This document shows, in pieces, positions 37,631 to 46,154 of a stretch of DNA of 53,452 bases. The notes beneath the pieces were generated by a model that worked only from the letters and a program-made list of their open reading frames with translations, was not told the DNA's origin and searched no databases. The DNA is taken from the NCBI GenBank assembly GCA_001295905.1, contig LJHT01000054.1, positions 1 through 53,452 of the forward strand, in the 5' to 3' direction. The stretch is from a beta proteobacterium AAP51. GTDB taxonomy: Bacteria > Pseudomonadota > Gammaproteobacteria > Burkholderiales > Burkholderiaceae_C. Position 1 is the stretch's first letter; each line of letters begins with the position of its first letter. Made by a program: the position numbers and the translations under genes.

Positions 37631-38536
37631 ATGCACAAGCTCAGCCCTGCCCTGGCCCTGCTCCTGACCCTGGCCCTGGGCGCCACCGCGCTCGCCAGCC
37701 GTGCCAGCAAGCCCCTGCCCCCCCACCACGCCAGGGTCTCCACGCAGCTCTACCTGGCCCCCGAGGGCACGCTGGCCCATGCAGGCGCCCCGAAGCGCCC
37801 GCTGCTGGTGGCCGTCGGTGGTGCGGAAGGCGGCAATGCCTGGGCCGGCCCGCGCGCGCAGGCCATGCGCAACCGCTTCCTCGCCGATGGCTACGCGGTG
37901 CTCGCCATCGGCTACTTCGGTATGCCCGACACACCGGCCCGGCTCGATCGCATCGCGCTGGAAGGTGTGCGCAACGCCATCCTGGAAGCCGCCCAGCACC
38001 CCGCCATCGAGGGCCGCTGCATCGCCATGATGGGCGGCTCGAAAGGGGCGGAGCTCACTTTGCTGCTCGCCAGCCGCACGCCGGAAATCAAGGCCGTGGC
38101 CGCCGTGGTGCCCGGCAGCGCGGTGTTCGTGGGCCACACCGATGAATTCGACACCAGCTCCTTCAGCGAAAACGGCGTCGAGCTGCCCTACGTGCCCATG
38201 ACGGAACAGGCCGTGCCCGCGCTCATCGCCGGCGACAAGCGCAAGGTGTTCGACACCTTGATGCAGGACCAGGCCGCCGTCGCCCGCGCCCGCATCCCCG
38301 TGGAAAGGATCAACGGCCCCATCTTTTTTCTCTCGGCCACCCAGGACGAACTGTGGGCGTCGAAAGAAATGTCCGACGACATGATGGCCACCCTCAAACG
38401 GGCACGATTCCCGCACGCGCACGAACACACCGCCATCGAAGGCGGCCATGGCGCACCCATGCGCCACCTGAATCTGGTGCGGGATTTTCTGAACGCGAAG
38501 TTCCTGCCCCAGGTCAACGAGGGGTGCAGGCGCTAG
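37631..38536 (+). CDS. Exported alpha/beta hydrolase, BAAT C-terminal/dienelactone hydrolase-like
   Basis: A 301-residue protein with a signal peptide (MHKLSPALALLLTLALGATALAS). The fold is alpha/beta hydrolase with nucleophile elbow MMGGSKGAEL (Ser), acid in FLSATQDELW (Asp) and histidine in EGGHGAPM, the triad order of the BAAT/acyl-CoA thioester hydrolase C-terminal family. Substrate unknown; a periplasmic location argues against a CoA ester. The last residues (PQVNEGCRR) run up to 30 bp before a remnant of the traT-like gene on the other strand, so the C-terminus may have been altered by that rearrangement. Confidence 0.8.
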   Translation: MHKLSPALALLLTLALGATALASRASKPLPPHHARVSTQLYLAPEGTLAHAGAPKRPLLVAVGGAEGGNAWAGPRAQAMRNRFLADGYAVLAIGYFGMPDTPARLDRIALEGVRNAILEAAQHPAIEGRCIAMMGGSKGAELTLLLASRTPEIKAVAAVVPGSAVFVGHTDEFDTSSFSENGVELPYVPMTEQAVPALIAGDKRKVFDTLMQDQAAVARARIPVERINGPIFFLSATQDELWASKEMSDDMMATLKRARFPHAHEHTAIEGGHGAPMRHLNLVRDFLNAKFLPQVNEGCRR

Positions 38537-38566
38537 GCGGTACGCGCGGTCCTGGTTCAGGCCGTC

Positions 38567-38636
38567 GCGCAAGGCCGGCACGGCTTCCTCGAAGTCGAGG
38601 TTCACCTGGTTGGCCGTGCTCGCCACGCGCGTCTGG
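38567..38636 (-). pseudogene. 70-bp remnant of the 3' end of the traT-like gene
   Basis: Bases 38567-38636 match 40905-40974 in the same orientation with only two differences that I can count. In the intact gene this part encodes QTRVVSTANKVNLDFEEAVP; here the minus strand encodes QTRVASTANQVNLDFEEAVP and reads into unrelated sequence on both sides, without the lipoprotein start or the body of the gene. With the intact copy it brackets the DUF2892-GGDEF-EAL gene. Confidence 0.8.
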
Positions 38637-38865
38637 GGGAATCCAGCCTCCGCAACCGAGGCCTGACGCTGCCTCCGGGCATCCCGATGCGAGGGCAGGC
38701 GGCTGACACGAGCAGAACGAACGCGCAGACGCCCAGCGGCCGGCTCAAGTCTGGCTGTAACAGGCCGATACAGAACGAACGCGGCCGAGACCGTGCCTGC
38801 CGGATGCACGCCGGGTGGCTGCAGTGCCGAGGCCGGCCTGGCGAGGTCGCAACTCCCCGAGAACC

Positions 38866-40839
38866 ATGGACGAGAACAACACAAGGCGAGCCACAGGCTC
38901 ACGTCCGTCAGGCCGGTTGGGCTGGTCGCTGCTTTCATGCCGGAACATGGGCCCGCTCGACCAGGTGCTGCGCGGCGGCATCGGGCTGGGGCTGATCTGG
39001 TTCGGCTTCTTCGACGACTGGTTCATCACGGACCGGCTGGCCGGTGCCATCCTCGGCGCCTTCGGCATCGTCAACCTGCTCTGCGCACCACTGGCCTTCT
39101 GCCCGGTCTACCGCGTCGCCGGCCTGAACACCTGCCCAGCCTGCAACGAGACCGGCGGAGCATCGAGCGCCGAGCTGCGCAACCGCATGCTGCTGGCCAC
39201 CATCGGGGTATCGATCCTCGTTCTCGCCCTTTTCGGCGTCATGGCCTACCGCATCGCCGAGGAAGCCTCGTCGCAAAAGGCCGTGCCGGTACAGGCCCCA
39301 GCGGCCCCAGCGGCCGAACGGTCAGCCGGTGGCACTGCAGCCTTGGCCGCGGGCGCCGCCGGGCCCGCGAGCTCGCGGTTCATGGAGTCGCTCGCACTCA
39401 AGCTGCTTGCGCTGGCCGTCGTCGTGATCTGGTTGGCGGTATGGGCCGCGCTGGTGATCGCCTCCACCATCGGGCGCCGGCTCGACGAAAAAAACACGGC
39501 ACTGGTTCACCAGGCCCAGCACGACGAACTCACCGGGCTGCCGAACCGCAACCTGCTCCATCTCCGCCTGGACCACGGGCTGCTCCTGGCGGCGCGCGAG
39601 CGCCAGCCGCTGGCGCTGCTGATCATGGATCTGGACCGGTTCAAGGACGTCAACGACACGCTCGGCCATGCCAGCGGCGACGAGCTGCTGCGGCAGGTGG
39701 CGAGGCGTTTGCTGCAGTCCTTGCCTGCGGTGGGCAGCTGCGCACGCCTCGGCGGCGACGAGTTCTCCATCGTGCTGCTGCAGACCGCACGCGATGGCGC
39801 CGTGCAGTGCGCGCACGAGATACAGCAGGCGCTCAGCCAGGAGTTCATCATCAACGGCGTGTCGCTGCGGCTAGGCACCAGCGTCGGTATCGCGGTCTAC
39901 CCCGAACACGGCGAGGACACCGACACGCTCATCCAGCGCGCCGACGTCGCCATGTACGACGCCAAGCGGCGCAAGGCCGGGCACGCGGTCTACGCGGCCG
40001 CCGCCGACCCGAACTCGCTCGAGCGGCTCACGCTCGCCAACGACTTGCGCACCGCCATCGAGCAAGGTCAGTTCGAGCTGCACTACCAGCCCAAGCTGTC
40101 GTTGCACAGCGGGCGGGTGGAGGGCGTCGAGGCGCTGGTGCGCTGGCAGCACCCGCGCCTGGGCCGGATCGCCCCCGACCGCTTCATCTCTCTGGCCGAG
40201 CAGAGCGGGCTGATCCGCGAGCTCACGAGTTGGGTGCTGCGCGAGGCCATCGGCACCGCCGCACGCTGGCGTGCGCGGGGGTGGCAGCTGAGCGTGGCGG
40301 TGAACTTGTCGCCGCTGGACCTGCTGGACGTCGAGTTGCCCATGCGCCTCGGCGCCTGGCTGCGGGCCGCCGACCTGCCGGCCAGCTGCCTCGAGCTGGA
40401 GCTGACCGAAAGCGCCACGATGGCCGACGTCGGGCGCGCGGCCGCCGCCTTCGAGAAGCTGGCGGCCATGGGCATGCGCATCGCCATCGACGACTTCGGC
40501 ACGGGCATGTCCTCGCTGTCCTACCTGCGGCGGCTGCCGGTGGACGACATCAAGATCGATCGCAGTTTCGTCACCGACATGCTGCGCGACGAGCACAACG
40601 CCGTGCTCGTGCGCTCGATCATCGACCTGGCGCACAACCTGGGCCGACGCGTCATCGCCGAAGGCATCGAAGACGGGCCGACCCTCGAACGGCTGAAGGC
40701 GCTGGGCTGCGACGTGGCCCAGGGCTACTTCATTGGCCGACCGGAGCCCCTGGCACAGACAGAGGCCCTGCTGGGTGGCGCAGGCCGCGATGGGGGCGCC
40801 CCAGCGGCCATGCTGGCACCGGCTGCCGCACCGGCCTGA
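38866..40839 (+). CDS. DUF2892-GGDEF-EAL fusion protein, c-di-GMP turnover
   Basis: A 657-residue membrane protein (from the ATG at 38866; 38815 and 38947 also possible). Residues about 28-95 match DUF2892, the YgaP-like transmembrane module (GPLDQVLRGGIGLGLIWFGF ... CPVYRVAGLNTC), with the family's CP..Y..xG..TC ending and an added CPAC. A further membrane helix (about 105-125), an Ala-rich linker and another helix (about 178-200) lead to GGDEF (CARLGGDEFSIVL, no RxxD inhibitory site) and a complete EAL domain (GVEALVRWQHP, LELTESATM, IDDFGTGMSS, IKIDRSF, IAEGIED). Both activities look possible. Flanked by the traT-derived direct repeats, so perhaps acquired. Confidence 0.88.
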   Translation: MDENNTRRATGSRPSGRLGWSLLSCRNMGPLDQVLRGGIGLGLIWFGFFDDWFITDRLAGAILGAFGIVNLLCAPLAFCPVYRVAGLNTCPACNETGGASSAELRNRMLLATIGVSILVLALFGVMAYRIAEEASSQKAVPVQAPAAPAAERSAGGTAALAAGAAGPASSRFMESLALKLLALAVVVIWLAVWAALVIASTIGRRLDEKNTALVHQAQHDELTGLPNRNLLHLRLDHGLLLAARERQPLALLIMDLDRFKDVNDTLGHASGDELLRQVARRLLQSLPAVGSCARLGGDEFSIVLLQTARDGAVQCAHEIQQALSQEFIINGVSLRLGTSVGIAVYPEHGEDTDTLIQRADVAMYDAKRRKAGHAVYAAAADPNSLERLTLANDLRTAIEQGQFELHYQPKLSLHSGRVEGVEALVRWQHPRLGRIAPDRFISLAEQSGLIRELTSWVLREAIGTAARWRARGWQLSVAVNLSPLDLLDVELPMRLGAWLRAADLPASCLELELTESATMADVGRAAAAFEKLAAMGMRIAIDDFGTGMSSLSYLRRLPVDDIKIDRSFVTDMLRDEHNAVLVRSIIDLAHNLGRRVIAEGIEDGPTLERLKALGCDVAQGYFIGRPEPLAQTEALLGGAGRDGGAPAAMLAPAAAPA

Positions 40840-40868
40840 GCTGCCGCCGCGCAGCGGGGCACACCCCC

Positions 40869-41636
40869 TCAGAACAAACCCGTCAACGCCCGCACCAGCC
40901 CGGCGCGCAAGGCCGGCACGGCTTCCTCGAAGTCGAGGTTCACCTTGTTGGCCGTGCTCACCACGCGCGTCTGGTAGGTCTTCATGTCGACGCGGTCGGT
41001 GTAGCTCAGCGTGTCGCCGCCGCTCGTGCCCTGGCGGTTGGCCAGGGCCGATTCCTGGCTGGCCACGCGGCCGGCGGGCAAGCGTTCCTTGATCTGCACG
41101 TCGGTGACGATGGAGTAGTACACGTCCTTCACCAGCGAGCCGATCACCACCTCGGTGAAGCCGCCCGCGGCTGCGCCCGTGGCCACCGCACGGCCCGTGG
41201 GCCCGAGCGCCCCGCCGGCCGCGCTGGCCGCCACGATGCCCGAGGCCCCGCCCGACACGCCCGCGCCGAAGCCGCCGCCCATCACCTGGCGGATGGCCGA
41301 GGGGTCGCTCCGGCCCACGGCCAGCACGTTGGCCTGCAGGTAGAACTTGGCCTGGCGCGGGTCGGTCACCACGCGGTAGCCCTTGGCCTGCATCGCGGCC
41401 ACCACCTCGGGCGCGAGGTCGAGCTCGGGCTTGTCTGAGGTGTTGCGGATCTGCACGAACACCGTCTGCTCTTCCACCGGCACCGGGTCCAGGAAGATGG
41501 TGGCCGACATGCGTGTCTGCACATCCAGGTTGCGCTTCTCGATGGCCACCTGCGTGGCGGCACAGCCGCCCAGCAGCAGGGTGGCTGCCAGCAGCGGCAG
41601 CGCCAGTCGCGGGCGGGTGGGGCAGAGGAAAGGCAT
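40869..41636 (-). CDS. TraT-like complement resistance/surface lipoprotein
   Basis: A 255-residue lipoprotein. The ATG at 41636 gives MPFLCPTRPRLALPLLAATLLLGGCAATQVA with lipobox LGGC. The mature part has IEKRNLDVQTRMSATIFLDPVPVEEQTVFVQIRNTSDKPELDL, a Gly/Ala-rich central membrane-inserting stretch (GGGFGAGVSGGASGIVAASAAGGALGPTGRAVATGAAAGG), and ends VNLDFEEAVPALRAGLVRALTGLF, as in TraT. TraT on plasmids blocks conjugation entry and complement; chromosomal homologues are of unknown role. The last 26 or so codons are duplicated at 38567-38636. Divergent from the amidohydrolase gene. Confidence 0.88.
   Translation of the reverse strand: MPFLCPTRPRLALPLLAATLLLGGCAATQVAIEKRNLDVQTRMSATIFLDPVPVEEQTVFVQIRNTSDKPELDLAPEVVAAMQAKGYRVVTDPRQAKFYLQANVLAVGRSDPSAIRQVMGGGFGAGVSGGASGIVAASAAGGALGPTGRAVATGAAAGGFTEVVIGSLVKDVYYSIVTDVQIKERLPAGRVASQESALANRQGTSGGDTLSYTDRVDMKTYQTRVVSTANKVNLDFEEAVPALRAGLVRALTGLF
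40905..40974. repeat. 70-bp direct repeat, copy inside the intact traT-like gene
   Basis: Second copy of the repeat at 38567-38636, here within the 3' end of the intact gene. Identity stops sharply at both ends. The two copies are 2.3 kb apart in the same orientation and enclose the GGDEF-EAL gene, so recombination between them would delete it. Confidence 0.8.
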
Positions 41637-41756
41637 GCAAGCTCCTGCGGCAGCGATGGCCTGGCGTCCATTCTCGGGCCCCTGCGCCGCAGGCGACAGC
41701 AAGACCGGGCAGCCGGGTTCAGAATCACCCGCTTGTCGACAAGGGAACCCCACGCC

Positions 41757-44700
41757 GTGCCCAGACTCCTTTCACTGCTGCCCCTGGTGCTTGCCGCCGC
41801 CCTGCAAGCCCAGGCACAGGCACCCGCGCCCACCGCCACAGCCGCGCCGGCCACGCCCAAGTGGGACGTGAACAAGCCCCCCGGCCCCGCGCGCACGGTG
41901 AACATCGACACCCGCACCGGCACCTGGATGAGCGTGGATGTCAGCCCCGACGGCAAGACCCTCGTGTTCGACCTGCTGGGCGATCTGTACCTGCTGCCCA
42001 TCACCGGCGGTGACGCCAGGCCGCTCACCACCAGCATGGCCTGGGACCACCAGGCGCGCTTCTCGCCCGACGGCCAGCGCATCGCCTTCGTGACGGACGC
42101 CGGCGGCGGCGACAACGTCTGGGTGATGAACGCTGACGGGACCGGCGCGCGCGCTGTCACGAGCGAGGACTACCGCCTGCTCAACAACCCGGTGTGGCAC
42201 CCGAACGGCCAGTACATCGCCGCGCGCAAGCACTACACCGGCACGCGCAGCGCCGGCAGCGGCGAGATCTGGCTCTACCACCTGGACGGTGGCAAGGGCG
42301 TGCAGCTGAACGAGAAGCCGAACTGGCAGAAAGACCTGGGCGAACCCGCGCTCTCGCCCGACGGCCAGTGGCTCTACTACTCGCGCGACACCACGCCGGG
42401 CAACACCTTTGAGTACAACAAGGATTCGAACAAGGAGATCTTCCGCATCTTCCGCCAGAGCCTGAAGGACGGCAGCGTCGAGCCCTTCGTCACCGGCCCC
42501 GGCGGCGCCATCCGGCCCGTGCCTTCGCCCGATGGCCAGTACCTGGCCTTCGTGCGCCGCGTGCGCAACCAGAGCACGCTGTTCCTGAAGAACCTGAAGA
42601 CCGGCGAAGAGAAGCCCGCCTGGGGCCAGCTCGAGCGCGACCTGCAGGAAGCCTGGTCGATCTACGGCGTGTACCCCAGCTTCGCCTGGACACCCGACAG
42701 CCGCCACGTGGTGGTGTGGGCCCAGGGCAAGCTCTGGCGCGTGGACCCCTTCAAGGGCACGGCGCAGGACATCCCCTTCCGTGTGCAGCACACGCGTGAA
42801 ATTCGCGAGGCGCAGCGCGTGCCGCAGGTGGTGTCGCCCGACCAGTTCGACGTGAAGCAGCTGCGCTGGGCCACGGTGTCGCCCGACGGCAGCCGCGTGG
42901 TGTATTCGGCCCTGGGCCAGCTCTATGTGAAAGACCTGAAGGCCCACACCGCGCCGCGCCGGCTGACGAAGCAGGAAGACCACTTCGAGTTTTTCCCCAG
43001 CTTCAGCCGCGACGGCCGCGAGCTGATCTACGTGAGCTGGCACGACCAGCGCCTGGGCCAGGTGCGCAAGCTCGACGTTGCCAGCGGGCGCGACACCATC
43101 ATCACGCCCACGCCCGGCAAGTACCTGAGCCCGCGCCTCAGCCCCGATGGCAAGACGGTGGCCTACGTGAAGTCACGCGGCAGCTTCCTCACCTCGCCTT
43201 GGCAGGGGCTGGACACCGGCATCTACACCGCGCAGGCCGACGGCCAGGGCGAGCCGCAGCGCATCAGCAAGGACGGCGACGCGCCCATCTTCGGCGCGCG
43301 CAGCGACGAGGTGTTCATCACGCGCACCAGCCAGCCCAGCGAGGTGGACGTGCGCCGCGCGCTCTGGCGCATCACGCTGCCCACGCGCCAGGAAACCGAG
43401 GTGGCACGCGGTGAATTCGTCAGCGAATACGCGCTCTCGCCCGACGGCCGCTGGCTGGGCTGGGTGGAACGTTTCCACGCCTACGCCACGCCCATGCCGG
43501 CCACCGGCAAGGCCATCACCGTCGGGCCGCGCATGGAAGCGCTGCCGGTGCGCCAGCTGAGCCTGAACACCGGCCTGCACCTGCAGTTCAGCGGCGACAG
43601 CCAGCGCGTGCACTTCAGCGCCGGCGACGAGCTCTTCACCGCCACGCTGGCCGAGGCCTTCCCGCCGGTGCAGGCAGGCGAGAAGCCGCCTGCCTTCAAG
43701 GCGCCGGCCGCGGGGGTGAAGATCGGCTTCCAGCAGGCCAGCGACCGCCCGCGCGGCCGCATCGCCATCACCGGCGCGCGCGTGGCCACGATGCGTGGCG
43801 CGACGATGGACGAGGTCATCGAGAACGCCGTCATCGTGGTGGAAGGCCACCGCATCACCGCCATCGGGCCGGCGGGCAGCGTGGCCATCCCGGCCGATGC
43901 GCGCCGCGTGGACGCCAGCGGCAAGACCATCGTGCCCGGCTTCATCGACGCGCATTGGCACGGTGGCATGGGCGAAGACGGCCTGGTGCCGCAGCAGAGC
44001 TGGGTGAATCTGGCTTCGCTGGCCTTTGGCGTGACGGCCTTCCACGACCCCAGCAACCAGAACGGCCACATCTTCACGCAGGCAGAACTGCAGCGTGCCG
44101 GCAAGGTGCTGGGGCCGCGCATCTACAGCACCGGCCACATCCTCTACGGCGCCAAGGGCGGCGCCACGGCGCTGGTCAACAGCCTGGGCGATGCCCTCAC
44201 GCACCTGAAGCGCCAGCAGAGCGCCGGCGCCATCAGCGTGAAGAGCTACAACCAGCCGCGGCGCGAGCAGCGCCAGATGGTGATGGAAGCCGGCCGCCAG
44301 ACGAACATGATGGTGGTGCCCGAGGGCGGCTCGGTCTTCCAGGCCAACATGAGCATGATCATCGACGGCCACACCGGCCTGGAGCACGCGCTGCCCATTG
44401 CCGAGGTGTACGACGACGTGGTGCAGCTCTGGCAGCAGACGAAGGTGGGCTACACGCCGACGCTGAACGTGGCCTACGGCGGCCTGGACGGCGAACACTA
44501 CTGGTACGCGCGCACCGACGTGTGGAAGCACCCCTTGCTGACGAAGTTCGTGCCTGCCGGCAACCTGCAGGCGCGCGCCGTGCGCCGGCCCACCGCGCCC
44601 GAGGAAGACTACAACGTCATCCGCGTGGCCAAGACCGCCACCATACTGCAGCGCGCGGGCGTGCCGGCCATGATCGGCGCGCACGGCCAGCGTGAAGGGC

Positions 44701-45056
44701 TGGGCAGCCACTGGGAGATGTGGATGTTCGCCCTGGGCGGCATGACGCCGCTGGAAGCGCTGCGCACCGCCACCGTGAACCCGGCGCGCCACTTCGGGCT
44801 GGATGCCGACCTGGGCACGCTGGACGTGGGCAAACTGGCTGATCTGGTCATCATCGACGGCGACGTCACGAAGGACATCCGCCTCAGCGACCGCATCACC
44901 CACGTGATGCAGAACGGCCGGCTGTACGAAGCGGCCACGCTGAACGAGGTGGTGTCACGCACGCGGCCGCGCACGCCGTTTTTCTTCGAGAACGCGGCGG
45001 GCCGGCATCTGGCCACCGACAACCACGCTTTCTGCATCGGGCACGGCACGCACTGA
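41757..45056 (+). CDS. Exported beta-propeller (TolB-like) amidohydrolase
   Basis: A 1099-residue secreted protein. The GTG at 41757 gives a signal peptide (MPRLLSLLPLVLAAALQAQA). Residues about 50-680 are a WD40/PD40 propeller with repeated SPDG turns (VSPDGKTLVFD, FSPDGQRIAFV, LSPDGQWLYYS, PSPDGQYLAFV and more). The rest is an amidohydrolase domain: GARVATMRGATMDEVIENA, FIDAHWHGGMG with the HxH metal site, VKSYNQP with a candidate bridging lysine, IDGHTGLEHALP, MIGAHGQREGLGSHWE and NPARHFGLDADLGTLDVGKLADLVIID. Likely a periplasmic peptidase or imide hydrolase, substrate unknown. Divergent from the traT-like gene. Confidence 0.87.
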   Translation: MPRLLSLLPLVLAAALQAQAQAPAPTATAAPATPKWDVNKPPGPARTVNIDTRTGTWMSVDVSPDGKTLVFDLLGDLYLLPITGGDARPLTTSMAWDHQARFSPDGQRIAFVTDAGGGDNVWVMNADGTGARAVTSEDYRLLNNPVWHPNGQYIAARKHYTGTRSAGSGEIWLYHLDGGKGVQLNEKPNWQKDLGEPALSPDGQWLYYSRDTTPGNTFEYNKDSNKEIFRIFRQSLKDGSVEPFVTGPGGAIRPVPSPDGQYLAFVRRVRNQSTLFLKNLKTGEEKPAWGQLERDLQEAWSIYGVYPSFAWTPDSRHVVVWAQGKLWRVDPFKGTAQDIPFRVQHTREIREAQRVPQVVSPDQFDVKQLRWATVSPDGSRVVYSALGQLYVKDLKAHTAPRRLTKQEDHFEFFPSFSRDGRELIYVSWHDQRLGQVRKLDVASGRDTIITPTPGKYLSPRLSPDGKTVAYVKSRGSFLTSPWQGLDTGIYTAQADGQGEPQRISKDGDAPIFGARSDEVFITRTSQPSEVDVRRALWRITLPTRQETEVARGEFVSEYALSPDGRWLGWVERFHAYATPMPATGKAITVGPRMEALPVRQLSLNTGLHLQFSGDSQRVHFSAGDELFTATLAEAFPPVQAGEKPPAFKAPAAGVKIGFQQASDRPRGRIAITGARVATMRGATMDEVIENAVIVVEGHRITAIGPAGSVAIPADARRVDASGKTIVPGFIDAHWHGGMGEDGLVPQQSWVNLASLAFGVTAFHDPSNQNGHIFTQAELQRAGKVLGPRIYSTGHILYGAKGGATALVNSLGDALTHLKRQQSAGAISVKSYNQPRREQRQMVMEAGRQTNMMVVPEGGSVFQANMSMIIDGHTGLEHALPIAEVYDDVVQLWQQTKVGYTPTLNVAYGGLDGEHYWYARTDVWKHPLLTKFVPAGNLQARAVRRPTAPEEDYNVIRVAKTATILQRAGVPAMIGAHGQREGLGSHWEMWMFALGGMTPLEALRTATVNPARHFGLDADLGTLDVGKLADLVIIDGDVTKDIRLSDRITHVMQNGRLYEAATLNEVVSRTRPRTPFFFENAAGRHLATDNHAFCIGHGTH

Positions 45057-45064
45057 GCCCGCGG

Positions 45065-45088
45065 GTGCGAAGCCGGGAGGCTTCGCAC
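45065..45088 (+). terminator. Stem after the amidohydrolase gene, possible terminator
   Basis: GTGCGAAGCC (45065-45074) and GGCTTCGCAC (45079-45088) form a perfect 10-bp stem 8 bp after the stop codon. There is no T-run, so it would be a weak terminator or an mRNA 3'-end stabiliser. Confidence 0.4.
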
Positions 45089-45340
45089 GGCTGGCGATGG
45101 CCCAGCAGCTGTTTCAAGCCGCGCCGCTGAGAAGCTGAAGCCCGGCCGGCGGCGTCGGTGCGCTGGCGAACGCACGGGCCAAGGCGCGCGCCGCTGCACC
45201 CTGGCGCGGGGGGCGCAGCACCCCTGTGTGGCCTGGCGCACCGAGCGCTTGAGGGGCCTTGGGCACGCTCTGCCCCGTCTGGCCCCGGCTTCGTGAGCGG
45301 ACGCCCTGACCAGCCCTCTCAACCACGAAGAAAGCCCGCC

Positions 45341-45985
45341 ATGAACCCCCTGCGCCTACACCGCGTTGCCGCCTTGCTGCCTCTGCTGCTGCCCCTGGCG
45401 GCGGCGGCCAACATCATTCCATCCGTGGCCAGCATCACCGCCGTGGGCCCGGCGTTCACCTGGGCCTACGCGCTGGAGCTCTCGGCCGACCAGGATGTAC
45501 GCAGCGGCCCGCTGCCCGGCGTTCCCGTGGTGCCCAGCCAGGCCCTGGGCTTCGGCAGCTTCCTCACCATCTTCGACTTCGCCGGCTACGTGGCCGGCAG
45601 TTGCACCAGCCCCAGCGGCTGGGTCTGCCTGGTGCAGAACGTCGGCTACCGCCCTTCGGACGTGATGCCTGACGACGACCCGGGCATCACCAACGTCACC
45701 TGGCACTACGCCAGCGGCCCCGACATCAGCGGCCAGCCCAATGGGGTGAGCCTGGGGCTCTTCAGCGCACAGTCGATCTACGGCAACGCCGAACTGGAAA
45801 GCTACGCCGCGCGCGGCTTCAAGAACAGCGGCCTTTCGGCCGGCACCGTGGCGGCCAACGTCGGCCTGGTGAGTGCGCCCACCGGCACGCCGGTGCCCGA
45901 GCCGGCCACGCTGGCGCTCACGGGCATGGCGCTCTTGCTGATGGGCGGCCTGCAGGGCCGTCGGGCGCGCGCCCGCACCGACTGA
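45341..45985 (+). CDS. PEP-CTERM sorting domain protein
   Basis: A 214-residue exported protein with signal peptide MNPLRLHRVAALLPLLLPLAAAA and a C-terminal sorting signal: VPEPATLALTGMALLLMGGLQGRRARARTD, i.e. VPEP, hydrophobic helix, Arg-rich tail, recognised by exosortase and usually linked to exopolysaccharide. The middle (residues 25-185) is an unknown beta-rich, small-residue domain. The 284 bp before it hold no gene that I can support; I see only GC-rich sequence and the stem at 45065-45088. Exosortase genes are not in the window. The start context GAAAGCCCGCCATGAACCCC is nearly the same as at 48255. Confidence 0.88.
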   Translation: MNPLRLHRVAALLPLLLPLAAAANIIPSVASITAVGPAFTWAYALELSADQDVRSGPLPGVPVVPSQALGFGSFLTIFDFAGYVAGSCTSPSGWVCLVQNVGYRPSDVMPDDDPGITNVTWHYASGPDISGQPNGVSLGLFSAQSIYGNAELESYAARGFKNSGLSAGTVAANVGLVSAPTGTPVPEPATLALTGMALLLMGGLQGRRARARTD

Positions 45986-46036
45986 AAACGGCGTGCACAC
46001 GGCCCACATGCAACCCGATGCTGGCAGGCCGTGGCT

Positions 46037-46058
46037 TGTAGGACAGGGCCCACAAGCG
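46037..46058 (+). promoter_or_regulatory. Motif with CTTGT/ACAAG arms upstream of the lone receiver gene
   Basis: The sequence CTTGTAGGACAGGGCCCACA then AG (about 46035-46056) has inverted CTTGT and ACAAG arms around TAGGACAGGGCCC. TGTAGGACAG also occurs, reversed, in the palindrome before the DUF883 gene (48116-48132). It lies about 100 bp before the receiver start. Function unknown. Confidence 0.3.
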
Positions 46059-46154
46059 GCACCGCCATACGCCGATGGCGCCGCACGGGCCCGGCCGTCG
46101 ACACTGCAGCGCAGGGCCGGCATTCCGCAGCGGCCCTGCAGTTACCGGCCGCCC

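Noticed and set aside
37487..38938. 483-codon minus-strand open frame over the alpha/beta hydrolase gene
   Set aside because: Mostly the antisense of the hydrolase. Only the short traT-like piece in it (38567-38636) is meaningful, and it is reported as a remnant.
43173..44903. 576-codon minus-strand frame opposite the amidohydrolase
   Set aside because: Antisense shadow without domain features.
45225..45245. Sigma-54-like TGGC...TTG before the PEP-CTERM gene
   Set aside because: Spacing between the two parts is 11 instead of about 7 bases and the -12 GC is missing.
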